This document shows positions 19,137 through 27,338 of a DNA stretch of 64,000 nucleotides, piece after piece (the first letter of the stretch is position 1; each line of letters opens with the position of its first letter). The stretch is from Ardenticatenaceae bacterium (GTDB lineage: Bacteria; Chloroflexota; Anaerolineae; Promineifilales; Promineifilaceae): assembly GCA_020634375.1 (NCBI GenBank), contig JACKBX010000002.1, positions 310,001-374,000 of the forward strand, in the 5' to 3' direction. The notes beneath the pieces were generated by a model, which searched no databases, was not told where the DNA came from, and was given only the letters and a program-made list of their open reading frames with translations. The position numbers were made by a program, and so were the translations under genes.

Positions 19137-19242
19137 GTTTGTCCCTTTACACCACCTGGTTGTAATAATCCCTGTGGATATAAAATGGTATCAATCAGGG
19201 AAACGGCCGTCAAGCCATAAAAGCAGGGATGGAGGGTGAACT

Positions 19243-19902
19243 TTACACAGTACGCTTTCGCGTCAAGGCAATAGTAACTGGCAGTCCCCACATACTCAGG
19301 CGTATAGTTTCCTGCAAATAAAAATTCGCCTCCGTCAAACTGACTTTAGCGTAAATAGGGCGGCAGTCGGCGTAATTAGGCAAGCGATCATGAACCCATT
19401 CATAAAGGCGTACTGCCGGTCGCGCCGCTTCTTTTTCCAAAGAAACAAGACAGAAACGGCCGTCCTCCACCAACACACGCCGCACCTCTGCCAACACGCC
19501 GGGGATATGCGGCGTATCAAACAGCTCCAGCGTAAAACTCATAAACACGGCATCAAATGATTGACTGGCAAAAGGCAAATGGGCGGCATCTCCTTGCGTG
19601 AGAGATACCCATTGAGACTGCGCCTGCCGTGCAGCCTGGCACAGCATTCCCCCCGACAAATCTAAGCCAACAACGGTTCCTTGTTCGGCAACGGCCGTTC
19701 CCAACGCTGCCAACCCATGCCCCGTGCCCGGCCCTAACTCCAACACACGCTCCCCTGGCTGCGCATCCAACAAGCGCAGCCCCGCCACCGCAAACCTGCG
19801 CTCCGATGCTGCAAACCAATCATACCAACGGCTCATGCGGTCATAGCTGGCTTGCGCCGCTGCTTTGGAACGCGTCACCGGGCGAATGGGCGGTTGTTTC
19901 AT
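19243..19902 (-). CDS. Class I SAM-dependent methyltransferase
   Basis: 219 residues with the SAM-binding motif VLELGPGTGHGLAALG (about 53-68), VVGLDLSGGML, GDAAHLPFASQSFDAVF (about 104-120) and the post-motif VRRVLVEDGRFCLVSLEK. It resembles UbiE/MenG-type C-methyltransferases, but the substrate is not readable. Its start overlaps the end of the RmlD-like gene by four bases, so the two are translationally coupled. Confidence 0.85.
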   Translation of the reverse strand: MKQPPIRPVTRSKAAAQASYDRMSRWYDWFAASERRFAVAGLRLLDAQPGERVLELGPGTGHGLAALGTAVAEQGTVVGLDLSGGMLCQAARQAQSQWVSLTQGDAAHLPFASQSFDAVFMSFTLELFDTPHIPGVLAEVRRVLVEDGRFCLVSLEKEAARPAVRLYEWVHDRLPNYADCRPIYAKVSLTEANFYLQETIRLSMWGLPVTIALTRKRTV

Positions 19903-20696
19903 GATGGTAAAGTGGACAATCGCTTTCGCAAGGAAGGCATGTGGGAACGGCCGTCTATCATCCGCTGATCATACACAAAATCGTCGGTGGGTATAATGCG
20001 CCAGGGACGGCCGTGCAGCTCATTCAAGGCTGTGGCAATCTCGTAGAAGTTCCAGCGCTCATTGGCATCTACCAAGTAAAGGCCTCGACCATTATTTGAA
20101 AGGCGTGTCAGGGAAACGGCCGTATCCGCCAAAAAAGAAGTCGCTGGATACCACTGACGACTGGCACGAATCTCGCCCTGCTCCTCCATTTGCCGCGCAA
20201 AAAAATCAATCATGTTATTTGAACCAGGGGCATCGCCAATTTGCCAACCCAACCGTGCTATCACAGCTCGCGGGTTTACCTTCAGCACTCGTTGTTCGGC
20301 CGTTCGTTTTTCATAACCATATCCTTCGGCTGCATCCGGCTCTGCCTCAACCGTGAACGGCCCATTAGCATCATTCGTAAATACCATCACACTGCTCGTA
20401 AAAACAAACTGAATGCCCAATTGACGACACAATCGCGCCAGATTCTCTGACCACGCCACATTCACAACCCAAGATTCATTCTCTATCCCGGTCGATTCTG
20501 AATCTGTAGCCAGGTGAAACAACACATCAGGGAACTCGAACTCCAGATAGCTTCGTATGTCAGGCAAATCGGTGAGGGAAACGGCCGTTCGATCCCAGGC
20601 CACCACTTCCCAATCCTGTTCCTGCAAAAAACGAGCCAATACACTACCCACAGCCCCACTGGCCCCCGTAATCATCGCCTTTTGTCTACTCATCAC
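19899..20696 (-). CDS. RmlD-like NAD(P)-dependent sugar reductase
   Basis: 265 residues from a GTG start with AGGA eight bases upstream. The N-terminal MITGASGAVGSVLARFLQ nucleotide-binding motif, SYLEFEFPDVLFHLAT and GYGYEKRTAEQRVL (Tyr and Lys of the catalytic YxxxK) show a short SDR of the dTDP-4-dehydrorhamnose reductase type. It has no rhamnose genes beside it, so the substrate is uncertain. It lies one base downstream of a small membrane protein gene. Confidence 0.8.
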   Translation of the reverse strand: MMSRQKAMITGASGAVGSVLARFLQEQDWEVVAWDRTAVSLTDLPDIRSYLEFEFPDVLFHLATDSESTGIENESWVVNVAWSENLARLCRQLGIQFVFTSSVMVFTNDANGPFTVEAEPDAAEGYGYEKRTAEQRVLKVNPRAVIARLGWQIGDAPGSNNMIDFFARQMEEQGEIRASRQWYPATSFLADTAVSLTRLSNNGRGLYLVDANERWNFYEIATALNELHGRPWRIIPTDDFVYDQRMIDGRSHMPSLRKRLSTLPS

Positions 20697-20697
20697 G

Positions 20698-20898
20698 TCA
20701 AAATCCTAACTGAAACCAATCCGTGCCAGTAACAATGCTGCATGTAAAAGCCAAAAACAACAATAGCAGCACAAACCCACAACCACAGCCGCACACACCG
20801 CCTCGTCCAAACCCAAAACGATCTTGCAGCCAATCAAATAACCAGCGCAACGCCAACAAGCGCAAAATTCCACCCAAACACCCTGGTCTATCGTTCAT
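20698..20898 (-). CDS. Small Cys/Gly-rich single-span membrane protein
   Basis: 66 residues: a helix RLLALRWLFDWLQDRFGFG, a GRGGVCGCGCGF cysteine-glycine segment and a membrane span VLLLLFLAFTCSIVTG. AAGAGG stands five bases before the ATG and the stop is one base from the next start, so it looks like a real operon member. I do not recognise a function. The paired CGC cysteines could bind metal or be lipid-modified; this is speculation. Confidence 0.6.
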   Translation of the reverse strand: MNDRPGCLGGILRLLALRWLFDWLQDRFGFGRGGVCGCGCGFVLLLLFLAFTCSIVTGTDWFQLGF

Positions 20899-20923
20899 CT
20901 AAACCTCTTATATAAAACCCGCT

Positions 20924-21370
20924 TCAAGTTGTGGATTCAGCCAGCCTTTCCACCAAATAAGTTAACGCCAAAGCATAAGAACGCCAGCCCAATCCCGCGA
21001 TACTACCTACACAAACTGGAGCAATGTACGAATGACGGCGAAACTCCTCACGCGCATGAACATTCGAAAGATGCACCTCCACCACTGGCAAACCAATTGC
21101 CGCCACCGCATCCCGCAGCGCCACAGACGTATGCGTATACCCCCCTGGATTAAACACCACTCCACTCGCCCATTCTCGCGCTCCATGCAGCACATCCACC
21201 AACGCCCCCTCCCCATTCGCCTGAAAGCTGCGCACCGCCACCCCCAACGTCTCGCCCAACACCGCCAACTTCACATCAATATCCGCCAGCGTCAAACGGC
21301 CGTACACCTCCGGCTCCCGCAGCCCCAACAAATTCAAGTTAGGCCCATGCAACACCAAGATTTCGTACAT
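20924..21370 (-). CDS. aroQ: 3-dehydroquinate dehydratase, type II
   Basis: 148 residues from the ATG at 21368-21370, with GGGAG upstream. An in-frame extension to 21427 is repeat-derived and not needed. Type II signatures: ILVLHGPNLNLLGLREPEVYG (N-terminal loop with catalytic Tyr), VRSFQANGEGALVD, NPGGYTHTSVALRDA (catalytic His) and EVHLSNVHAREEFRRHS. It performs the third shikimate-pathway step in the cytosol. The rest of the pathway lies upstream on the same strand beyond the two SPFH genes. Confidence 0.96.
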   Translation of the reverse strand: MYEILVLHGPNLNLLGLREPEVYGRLTLADIDVKLAVLGETLGVAVRSFQANGEGALVDVLHGAREWASGVVFNPGGYTHTSVALRDAVAAIGLPVVEVHLSNVHAREEFRRHSYIAPVCVGSIAGLGWRSYALALTYLVERLAESTT

Positions 21371-21384
21371 ACCATCTCCCAAGC

Positions 21385-21467
21385 CAGTAAATAGTAAACG
21401 GTGGTCAGTGAGCAGTTCACCAACCACCGTTTACTGATGACTGAAAACTGTTTACTGTCTACTAATT
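21385..21467. repeat. Heptamer array with inverted arm, CAGTAAA/TTTACTG type
   Basis: CAGTAAA, TAGTAAA and CAGTGAG units on one side; TTTACTG, ATGACTG, AAAACTG and TTTACTG on the other. It fills the gap between aroQ and the SPFH gene and touches the SPFH stop codon. Confidence 0.8.
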
Positions 21468-22361
21468 GCCATCCGCCGCCAACAACTGCGTCAACAATTC
21501 CTTCTGCTTCGGCATCAGCAACACCTCTGCCGAACCTTTCAATACATTTTCCGTCTCCAAAATCTCAAACATCGCCTGCGACACTTCCGGGTCTTCGCCA
21601 ATCTTTTGCAGTGCTGCACCCACAATCTGTGGCCGCATACCCTGCGCCCTGGCAAACTCGACTGCCGCCCGCCGCTCCGCCGAATTTGTAATAATACTCA
21701 CCCGGTTGGCCCCATCCTGTCGAATCGCCGACGTAACCTGCCGCAGCCGATTCACCACCTTCTCTTCAATCTGCTGAATCATCATCCGGTCACGGAAATG
21801 CACCTTGCGAATGTACACCGACCCCAGCTTATACCCCCACTCATGCGATTTCGGCGACACTTCCGCCCGCACCGAACGGCTCATCACATGCCGCGTCATC
21901 AACATCGCTTCCAGGGGCATATTGCTCAATGTGCGCACCGTCGCACTGCTCACATTCGCCGAGAGCGACCCGCGCGGGTCAGTATTTTTAAACAGATACG
22001 CCACCGGATCACTAATAAACATTTCATACCACACGCCAATCCCCATTGGTGCGCCTTCTTCCGAGTTGACTGGCAAGCTGCGCAGATACACCTGATCCAG
22101 CCGCATATCCAAAATATGCCGCTTACCAAACCAGTTTACAATCAAAGCGCTAGGGCCTAACTTGAGCCATAGCAACTGCAAGCCTGGCTCATCCAAAACC
22201 CCCACCACCTTGCCAAACAACACATAAACGTGGCACGTCCCTTCTTGTACAATGGCGTACAAACCAAACATACGCAAAAACCAGCGGAAAATCGGTTCAC
22301 CAAATAAGAGTAACAAAAACGTAATGCCCGCAGCAGGCACAATAGCTAACAAAGTATCCAT
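21462..22361 (-). CDS. SPFH (band 7) membrane protein A
   Basis: 299 residues: a hydrophobic N-terminal anchor (about 3-22), then an SPFH domain with GVLDEPGLQLLWLKLGP, RSLPVNSEEGAPMGIGVWYEMFISD and a helical tail rich in charged residues. SPFH proteins form large membrane-bound cages or scaffolds. The sequence is divergent from HflK/HflC and stomatins, and the protease partner is not evident. Its ATG overlaps the stop of the second SPFH gene by one base, so the two are probably made as a hetero-oligomer. Confidence 0.85.
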   Translation of the reverse strand: MDTLLAIVPAAGITFLLLLFGEPIFRWFLRMFGLYAIVQEGTCHVYVLFGKVVGVLDEPGLQLLWLKLGPSALIVNWFGKRHILDMRLDQVYLRSLPVNSEEGAPMGIGVWYEMFISDPVAYLFKNTDPRGSLSANVSSATVRTLSNMPLEAMLMTRHVMSRSVRAEVSPKSHEWGYKLGSVYIRKVHFRDRMMIQQIEEKVVNRLRQVTSAIRQDGANRVSIITNSAERRAAVEFARAQGMRPQIVGAALQKIGEDPEVSQAMFEILETENVLKGSAEVLLMPKQKELLTQLLAADGN

Positions 22362-23359
22362 TACTCCACCTCCATGAAAATCCGACGTGCTTTGGTGAAA
22401 AGTCCCAGGCGCACGTTGCGCAAATAAGCCACCAACACATCTGGCCCGCTCTTTTTCAACGCCGTCAACTGCTCTGCTAACATATTCAGCGGTTCTACTT
22501 CCGCCTGTGCCCGCAGCGTCTCAATTTCTACCGCACGCTTGGACTGCACAATGGTCTGGTCGGCCTGCGCCTTTGCCAAGCTAATGTCCGAAGAAACCTC
22601 GTTATGCGCCGTATTAATAGCCGCCAACGCCGATTCCACTTCGGCCGGTGGGTCAATTTCGGTGATTAACGAGGCGTCAAACTCCACCCCATACCGCGCC
22701 GCCGCCGATGCGCTTTCAGTTTCCATGTAATCGTTAATTTCGTTCAGATTCTTGCGTAAATCGTTGATGGAAACGCCAATCATCAAATCGGCATCCATCT
22801 CCAAGTCCTCATCCCCTTCAAGCAAGCTGCTGCCGGTGGAAGATTCAAAACTGGCAATACGTTCACGCAAAATGGCAACGAAATAGCCCATCACATGCAC
22901 AATAGGGTTTTTGACGGCGAATAAGTAAGCGTACAAGTTACGTTCGCTGACGCGGTAGCGAATTTGCCCTTTCAGCCCAATATTGAGTTGATCTTTGGTC
23001 ACTGCTTCCAGCATCGTGCCATTGTGATTGGCTGACGGTGTTTCCAAGTCTAGCGCCATATTGATGGTTTCTGTCGCCACCGATACTTTGTAAACGCGCT
23101 CCCAGGGCCACTTAAAATAAGGCCCGCCGGGAGGGATGACTCGCACCAGGGGATAGATATATCGCTCTTTATCTTTTTCATTCAAATGGGCTGAGACGGG
23201 GTCGTCTAACGTGGTTGCTTTGCCCAGACGTACAGCCCGGCCAAAGCGTGTTTTCACCGCTCGTTCGTTCTGGTCTACGGTGAAAAAGCCGCTAAGGATG
23301 TACCGTAGAAAAAACCAGGCGGAAAAACCTAAAAAAATACCGATAAATGCACCTGACAT
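22361..23359 (-). CDS. SPFH (band 7) membrane protein B
   Basis: 332 residues with a membrane anchor near residues 3-24, FTVDQNERAVKTRFGRAVRLG (classic band 7 start), VRVIPPGGPYFKWPWERVYKVSV, and a long helical region AINTAHNEVSSDISLAKAQADQTIV characteristic of HflK-like proteins. A GGAGG ribosome-binding site supports the start. The gene stands between aroKB and aroQ on the same strand but has a 176-base upstream gap, so it may have its own promoter. The role in the aromatic cluster is unknown. Confidence 0.87.
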   Translation of the reverse strand: MSGAFIGIFLGFSAWFFLRYILSGFFTVDQNERAVKTRFGRAVRLGKATTLDDPVSAHLNEKDKERYIYPLVRVIPPGGPYFKWPWERVYKVSVATETINMALDLETPSANHNGTMLEAVTKDQLNIGLKGQIRYRVSERNLYAYLFAVKNPIVHVMGYFVAILRERIASFESSTGSSLLEGDEDLEMDADLMIGVSINDLRKNLNEINDYMETESASAAARYGVEFDASLITEIDPPAEVESALAAINTAHNEVSSDISLAKAQADQTIVQSKRAVEIETLRAQAEVEPLNMLAEQLTALKKSGPDVLVAYLRNVRLGLFTKARRIFMEVE

Positions 23360-23511
23360 TCAGATTACCTCCTACTAAAGTCGCTTTTGGCTGCAAGCAA
23401 TTTTGCAACCAGTACAATGAAAATACGTCATTTGGATACGGGGAGTTGCATATCTTTATGCAGTATAAATCAAATCCCGCGCTATTTATACCCATGAAAG
23501 GCATAAAGTGA

Positions 23512-23538
23512 TGGCAAGTCTGCAAGTTGCAAGTTTTA
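23512..23538. repeat. Short heptamer array, GCAAGTY type
   Basis: GGCAAGT, CTGCAAGT and TGCAAGT units directly abut the stop codon of the shikimate kinase/dehydroquinate synthase gene. Confidence 0.6.
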
Positions 23539-25074
23539 CATCAGGATTTGCGGCCAGTCGGGGACATCAATACCAACTTGAACGTCGCCAATCTTGCGCG
23601 GCAGGGCAAATTTAACTTTGCCGCCTTTGCGCTTTTTGTCTACGCCAACAGCTTGTATGATGGCGCCGCGGTCGAGTTCGGCTGGGATTTGTGTGGGCAA
23701 GCCGAGGTTGTGCAGCACGGCCGTTACCTCATCCACCAGCCCCCCATCCGCCAGCCCCAACCGGGCCGCCAGCTTTGCCGCCAACACCGTACCAATCGCC
23801 ACCGCCTCGCCATGCCGCAGTTGGAACCCAGAGACCAACTCCACTGCATGACCAATCGTGTGTCCCAAATTCAGCGCTGCGCGACGCCCCTGCTCATACG
23901 GGTCTTCCACGATGACAGCGATTTTCACGGCCGTTGCCCGCCGCACCAACTCATCCCAATCCGCAGAAACGGCCGTCCAGCCCCGCGCACACAAATCAAA
24001 CAAAGCCGGGTCGCCAATGATGCCATGCTTCACCACTTCACCCAGGCCGCTGCGCAGCTCCACCTCCGGCAATGTAGACAGCACATCCGGGTCAGCCAGC
24101 ACCAATTTCGGCGGATAAAACGCGCCAATTAGATTCTTGCCCTGCGGCAAATCCGCGCCCGTTTTCCCGCCCAGGCTGGCATCCACCATCGCCAGCAGCG
24201 ACGTAGGCACGACCACCCAGGGCACACCGCGCAAATACGCAGCGGCGGCAAATCCGGCCAAATCACCCACCACGCCGCCGCCCAACGCCACCGCCGTGCT
24301 GCTGCGCTCCAGTCCCGCCGCCAAAAACGCTTCCCAAAAGTTGGCAACGGTTTGCAAAGTTTTGTGTTCCTCTCCTGGCGGCATGAGGATGGTATGGGTG
24401 CTGTATCCGGCAGATTGCAGGCTGGCAACGGCCGTTTCCGCCCAAAAACCGGCCACATTCTCATCGCTCACCAGCGCCACCGGGCCACGCAATCCCCGTG
24501 CCCGCAGCAAGTCGCCCAACTGTGCCAGCCCGCCGCGCCGCACCAGTGCATCATACGCCGCGCCCATGCCGCGCACCCGGTAGCGCCCAAGCTGGATTTG
24601 CGCCTGCCAAACCACAGCGTCCGGCTCGCCCGCCGCGTCCAATTGCCGCGCAAAACTGGCATAATGCGCCGCCCGCTGCGCCAACAAATGAGGCAGCCGC
24701 TCTTGCAAATTGGTAGAGAGCAACGGCCGTTCCCCCTCTGCCGCCGCCAATCTTTGCAACAACACCGCCAACGGAGCCTGCAAACACAACACCGCTCCCG
24801 CCGCTTCCACCTGCGCCCGCAGCGCCGCATTCAGCAAAGCGCCGCCGCCCAGCGCCGCCACGCCATCCCCCTGCGCGATAAAGTCGGCAATCACCGCCGC
24901 CTCGCGTGCGCGGAAACCCGCCTCCCCCTCCTGCGCAAAAATCGCCGGAATCACCATCCCCGCACGCTGCTCAATCGCCTCATCCGCATCCCAAAAAGGC
25001 AGTTCCAGCGCTGCTGCCAGCGCCCTGCCCACTGTACTTTTGCCCGCGCCCGGCGGCCCATAAAGAAATATCAT
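23536..25074 (-). CDS. aroKB: Bifunctional shikimate kinase / 3-dehydroquinate synthase
   Basis: 512 residues from the ATG at 25072-25074; a longer in-frame extension to 25131 is repeat-derived. Domain 1 (about 1-160) is shikimate kinase: Walker A GPPGAGKSTVG (about 6-16), FWDADEAIE and GGGALL. Domain 2 (about 180-512) is dehydroquinate synthase: LVSDENVAGFW, PPGEEHKTLQTV, ALGGGVVGDLAGFAAAAYLRG, TSLLAMVDASLGGKTGADLPQGKN and GEVVKHGII, with a metal site at NLGHTIGHAVE. It carries out steps 2 and 5 of the pathway in one chain. The fusion order kinase-synthase is uncommon outside a few lineages but known in Chloroflexota-type genomes. Confidence 0.95.
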   Translation of the reverse strand: MIFLYGPPGAGKSTVGRALAAALELPFWDADEAIEQRAGMVIPAIFAQEGEAGFRAREAAVIADFIAQGDGVAALGGGALLNAALRAQVEAAGAVLCLQAPLAVLLQRLAAAEGERPLLSTNLQERLPHLLAQRAAHYASFARQLDAAGEPDAVVWQAQIQLGRYRVRGMGAAYDALVRRGGLAQLGDLLRARGLRGPVALVSDENVAGFWAETAVASLQSAGYSTHTILMPPGEEHKTLQTVANFWEAFLAAGLERSSTAVALGGGVVGDLAGFAAAAYLRGVPWVVVPTSLLAMVDASLGGKTGADLPQGKNLIGAFYPPKLVLADPDVLSTLPEVELRSGLGEVVKHGIIGDPALFDLCARGWTAVSADWDELVRRATAVKIAVIVEDPYEQGRRAALNLGHTIGHAVELVSGFQLRHGEAVAIGTVLAAKLAARLGLADGGLVDEVTAVLHNLGLPTQIPAELDRGAIIQAVGVDKKRKGGKVKFALPRKIGDVQVGIDVPDWPQILM

Positions 25075-25090
25075 CGTTCCATCCAAAAAT

Positions 25091-25149
25091 ACGTGAAGCG
25101 TGAAGCGTGAAACGTGATGAACTTTTTTCACGTTTCACGCTTCACACGC
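25091..25149. repeat. Heptamer array with inverted arm, CGTGAAG type
   Basis: CGTGAAG, CGTGAAG and CGTGAAA units, then CACGTTT and CACGCTT. It folds into a hairpin between aroC and aroKB. Confidence 0.8.
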
Positions 25150-26318
25150 TATTCCCACCAAACCCGCTTCGCGCCTTCCATCTGCAAATCCGCAAGCCGC
25201 GCCCCGCGCAGGGCGGCAAAACGCGGCAGCATCTCCGCCAGCGAATCGCCACCCAGCTTTTCCAGCAGCGCGTCGGCCAGCACAAAGGCCACCATCGCTT
25301 CCACGATAACCACGCCACGCGGCGTGGGGCAGAAGTCAGAGCGCTCGTATTCGGTGGGCACGGCCGTTCCGGTCACCAAATCTACCGTCTGCTGCGGCGT
25401 CAATGTGGTAGCGATGGGCTTCATCGCCGCCCGCACCACCAACGGCTGCCCGGTAGTAATGCCCCCCTCCAGCCCCCCGGCGCGATTACTGGGCCGCACC
25501 AACTGCTCACCCTCCCGCAAAATCGGGTCGTGAACCTGCGTGCCCGATAGCCGCGTATTGGCAAAGCCATCGCCAAACTCCACGCCCTTCATCGCCTGAA
25601 TGCTGAGGATGGCCGCGCCCAATCGCGCCTCCAAGCGCGTATCCCACTGTCTATGCGAACCTAGCCCCGGCGGCAGCCCCAGCGCCACCACTTCGATGAT
25701 GCCGCCCAGCGTGTCTCGCGCCAGCATAATCTCGCGCACCCGCGCCCGCATCGGCTCTACCGCTGCCGGGTCGGGGCAGCTTACGTCATTCTCTAGCGCA
25801 TTCGCAAAGCGCTGCGGCATGGGGATGTCGCCCACGTCAGCTTCCACCTCGCCCAACGAGCGCACGTAACCGCCAATTTGCACGCCAAACTGCGCCAAAA
25901 AATGGCGGCAGACCGCGCCAACAGCCACGCGCACGGCCGTTTCCCGCGCCGATGCCCGCTCCAAACCGGGACGCAAATCATCATAGCCATACTTAATCGC
26001 CGCCGCCAAATCCACATGGCCGGGGCGCGGCGTAGTAAAGGGGTCAATCTCCTGCCCGCGCCAACGCTCGTGGTTCAAATTTTCCACGCGCAGGGCAATC
26101 GGCGTGCCAATGGTCACGCCGTCCATCACGCCGCCTAAAATTTGGGCCGTATCTTGCTCCAACTTCATACGCGGCCCGGCCCCATACCCCTTTTGCCGCC
26201 GCGCCAAGTCTGGGTTGATATGCGCCGGCGACAGCGGCAGTCCCGCCGGTATCCCCTCCAAAATCGCTGTCAGCGTCGGGCCATGACTTTCCCCGGCCGT
26301 CAAAAATCGTAAAGGCAT
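25149..26318 (-). CDS. aroC: Chorismate synthase
   Basis: 389 residues, typical length. Family motifs: LTAGESHGPTLTAILEGIPAG (N-terminal), RRQKGYGAGPRMKLEQD, GGVMDGVTIGTPIALRVEN, the FMN-related RPGHVDLAAAIKYGYDD segment and the C-terminal STMEA-like TPRGVVIVEAMVAFVLADAL. It converts EPSP to chorismate using reduced FMN. It is flanked by aroKB and aroE on the same strand. Confidence 0.97.
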   Translation of the reverse strand: MPLRFLTAGESHGPTLTAILEGIPAGLPLSPAHINPDLARRQKGYGAGPRMKLEQDTAQILGGVMDGVTIGTPIALRVENLNHERWRGQEIDPFTTPRPGHVDLAAAIKYGYDDLRPGLERASARETAVRVAVGAVCRHFLAQFGVQIGGYVRSLGEVEADVGDIPMPQRFANALENDVSCPDPAAVEPMRARVREIMLARDTLGGIIEVVALGLPPGLGSHRQWDTRLEARLGAAILSIQAMKGVEFGDGFANTRLSGTQVHDPILREGEQLVRPSNRAGGLEGGITTGQPLVVRAAMKPIATTLTPQQTVDLVTGTAVPTEYERSDFCPTPRGVVIVEAMVAFVLADALLEKLGGDSLAEMLPRFAALRGARLADLQMEGAKRVWWE

Positions 26319-26331
26319 TGCTTACTCCAAA

Positions 26332-26390
26332 AGAGAGATTGGAGATTAGAGATTAGGTAATCTCTAATCTCCAATCCCTAATCTCCAAAA
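26332..26390. repeat. Heptamer array with inverted arm, GAGATTR type
   Basis: AGAGATTGGAGATTAGAGATT, then AATCTCTAATCTCCAATCCCTAATCTCC in reverse. It lies between aroC and aroE and supplies the C-terminal tail and stop of the shifted aroE frame. Confidence 0.85.
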
Positions 26391-27262
26391 ATCCACTTCC
26401 ACGCTCGTCCAGCGTGTAAAGGCCAGGGCAGCCTGCTCCACCAACATACCCAGCCCCGTTGTGGCGCGTAGTCCGGCGGCGCGGGCATCACGCACCAGCT
26501 TGGTTTCGCGGGGTTGTAGATGAGGTCGTATACGGCCGTCCCCCCACATCTCTATCCCTCCGGCCAGGGCGAGGCGTCCACATTGGGCGACATGCCCACC
26601 GGCGTGGTGTTCACCAGCAGTCCCGGTTTTTGATTTCGCAATTCGGCGGCGGTGAGGGCAACGGCCGTTACCACCCCCACCTGCCCCATTTGCACCGCCA
26701 ACTCCTGCGCCTGCGCCAACCGCCGCGCCGCCACCGTCACCCGCCAGCCAGCGCCCGCCAACGCATACACCACCGCCCGCGCCGACCCGCCCGCCCCCAG
26801 CACCAATGCTGACGACGGCGCAGCCCCATCCCCCAAAAACCGCCCCACATCCCGCAAAAACCCCGGCGCATCCGTATTGTCTCCCCACAGCATAAATAAA
26901 GACTGGAGATTAGAGATTGGAGATTGGAGATTGGCGCTCTTCTTTGCTAATTGCTCATTGCTAATTGCTAATTGCTTAATGCCAACGGTATTCACCGCGC
27001 CAATCGCCTGCGCCGCCGGAGTCAACTCATCCAACAGCGGCATCACCGCCTGCTTGTGCGGGATGGTCACATTGAGGCCGTGCAGCTCACCGGAGCGCAG
27101 CCGCGCCAGCAGCGCCGCCAGCCCCGCCGCATCGCCCGGCGCAACGGGATAGAGGCCATACTCGCCCGCCAAGCCCGCTGCCGCCAGCGCCGCATTGTGC
27201 AGCCCCGGCGACAGGCTGTGCCCCAACGGATAGCCAGTGAGACCCAAACGGTAATCAATCAT
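26364..27262 (-). pseudogene. aroE: Shikimate dehydrogenase with frame disruptions and a repeat insertion
   Basis: The start frame (27262 down to a TAG at 26552) has the full N-terminal and NADP domains: GHSLSPGLHNAA (substrate Ser pair), LNVTIPHKQ (catalytic Lys), GDNTDAPGF, VLGAGGSARAVVYALAG and NTTPVGMSP. After that TAG the same frame still reads GGTAVYDLIYNP, but the C-terminal PRETKLVRDARAAGLRATTG and GMLVEQAALAFTRWT are in the +1-related frame ending at 26364. Runs of G6 and C4 lie at the break points. In addition, about 28 residues (around 95-123) are encoded by two heptamer arrays and are absent from normal enzymes. All other pathway genes are intact, so either the break is a sequencing error in homopolymers or another shikimate dehydrogenase exists. 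Confidence 0.8.
26903..26980. repeat. Two heptamer arrays inside aroE
   Basis: GGAGATT/AGAGATT units (26903-26932) and TGCTAAT/TGCTCAT units (26944-26980), separated by about 12 bases. They are translated in frame on the minus strand within the domain linker of AroE. Confidence 0.85.
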
Positions 27263-27263
27263 A

Positions 27264-27338
27264 AGAGAATAATGAACAATGAATAATGAACAATTAACGA
27301 CAACATGTCACGTTTCACGCATCACGTTTCACGGCCGC
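27264..27338. repeat. Composite heptamer array, AATGAAC and CACGTTT types
   Basis: AATGAAC/AATGAAT/AATTAAC units followed by CACGTTT/CACGCAT units, between aroA and aroE. The aroA stop and its last residues VKRDA are encoded by the second part. Confidence 0.85.

Noticed and set aside
24352..25110. 252-codon plus-strand frame opposite aroKB
   Set aside because: Arg/Gln/His/Pro-rich composition typical of an antisense frame; the minus-strand product is unmistakable.
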